Part shown: positions 13,305 through 13,549 of the stretch, piece after piece
Layout of the letters: each line of letters starts with the position of its first letter
Numbering within the stretch: position 1 is the stretch's first letter
Assembly (NCBI GenBank): GCA_012797215.1
Contig: JAAZPN010000076.1
Span: 1-13,549 of the forward strand
Origin: Chloroflexota bacterium
Lineage (GTDB): Bacteria > Chloroflexota > Anaerolineae > Anaerolineales > Anaerolineaceae
Length of the DNA stretch: 13,549 bases
Direction: 5' to 3'
Program-made: the position numbers and the translations under genes
The notes under the pieces: model-generated
The model's input: only the letters and a program-made list of their open reading frames with translations
Told to the model about the DNA's origin: nothing
The model's database searches: none

Positions 13305-13549
13305 AATCGCCCTGGAGGTGAGCGGTCTGACCGTCAGCTTTGTTGAAAGCGACGGCAGCCTGGACGTCCTCGATGATTTGTCCTTCCAGGTGGAAAAGAA
13401 TTCCTTTGTGTGCCTGATTGGACCTTCTGGCGGGGGAAAAAGCACGCTCCTGCGTGCTATTGGCGGGCTGCTTGCGCCTACCTCCGGCCAAATCGTTTTT
13501 CCTCAGAATTCCCACAGCGAAAGCCTGACCGGCATGGTGTTCCAGAAGC
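13282..13549 (+). CDS. ABC transporter ATP-binding protein (partial, cut by window edge)
   Basis: The first 89 residues are visible and the frame runs off the right edge. It begins MTAASSPEIALEVSGL and includes an N-terminal strand region, then Walker A GPSGGGKST (47-55), GGLLAPTSGQI (61-71) and the start of the Q-loop (MVFQK, Q88). This is the NitT/TauT-type ATPase that powers import by the permease and receptor encoded just upstream. ATG 13282 has AAAGG (13272-13276) 5 bases before it and lies inside the receptor's last codons (23-base overlap, different frame). A GTG at 13318 after GGAG is an alternative start but would cut into the first conserved strand. Signature, Walker B and H-loop lie beyond the window. 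Confidence 0.9.
   Translation, partial: MTAASSPEIALEVSGLTVSFVESDGSLDVLDDLSFQVEKNSFVCLIGPSGGGKSTLLRAIGGLLAPTSGQIVFPQNSHSESLTGMVFQK

Overview
The window looks like a piece of bacterial chromosome close to the replication origin, probably from a Chloroflexota bacterium of the Anaerolineae type. That assignment is an inference. It rests on moderately high GC, Asp-box (BNR/YCF48-like) lipoproteins, an NMT1/THI5-type binding protein that resembles chloroflexal ones, and overall gene style; no rRNA is present to confirm it. Origin proximity rests on two things: the 3' end of dnaN at the left edge, and two parS-type ScsPB-site palindromes (one exact match to the classical 16-mer) about 2.7 kb further on.

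Layout, left to right. (1) 1-410: C-terminal end of the DNA polymerase sliding clamp, then an intrinsic terminator. (2) 411-691: AT-rich spacer with promoter-like and dyad elements. (3) 692-3046: a 784-residue PEP/pyruvate-binding (PPDK N-domain) protein without the phosphohistidine and PEP-barrel domains of the true enzymes. (4) 3047-3407: non-coding, with the parS pair. (5) 3408-3480: tRNA-Arg with anticodon GCG, behind a strong promoter. (6) 3554-4804 and 4938-5765: two exported proteins, an Asp-box repeat lipoprotein and a NodB-type polysaccharide deacetylase. (7) 5841-6605: promoter, 5'-leader hairpin and a zinc-ribbon/SPOUT RNA methyltransferase with a TTG start, ending at a bidirectional terminator. 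(8) 6648-11135, minus strand: nadK, a zinc-ribbon membrane protein, recN and glgC, tightly packed except for a 93-bp gap before glgC. (9) 11136-11505: divergent intergenic region with a dispersed-repeat-like element and two outward promoters. (10) 11506-13549: ABC importer operon, permease, lipoprotein receptor and ATPase (cut by the window edge).

How they fit together. Most of the window is housekeeping: replication (dnaN), probable chromosome segregation sites (parS), translation (tRNA, RNA methylase), NADP synthesis, double-strand break repair (RecN), glycogen precursor synthesis (GlgC), cell-surface functions and vitamin/small-molecule uptake. No transposase, CRISPR array, phage gene or defence system was seen. 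The most noteworthy items are the parS pair directly downstream of the orphan PEP/pyruvate-binding gene, the 5'-terminal hairpin leader of the methyltransferase, the GCG anticodon, and apparently leaderless or SD-less starts flanking the nadK/ABC divergent promoter region.
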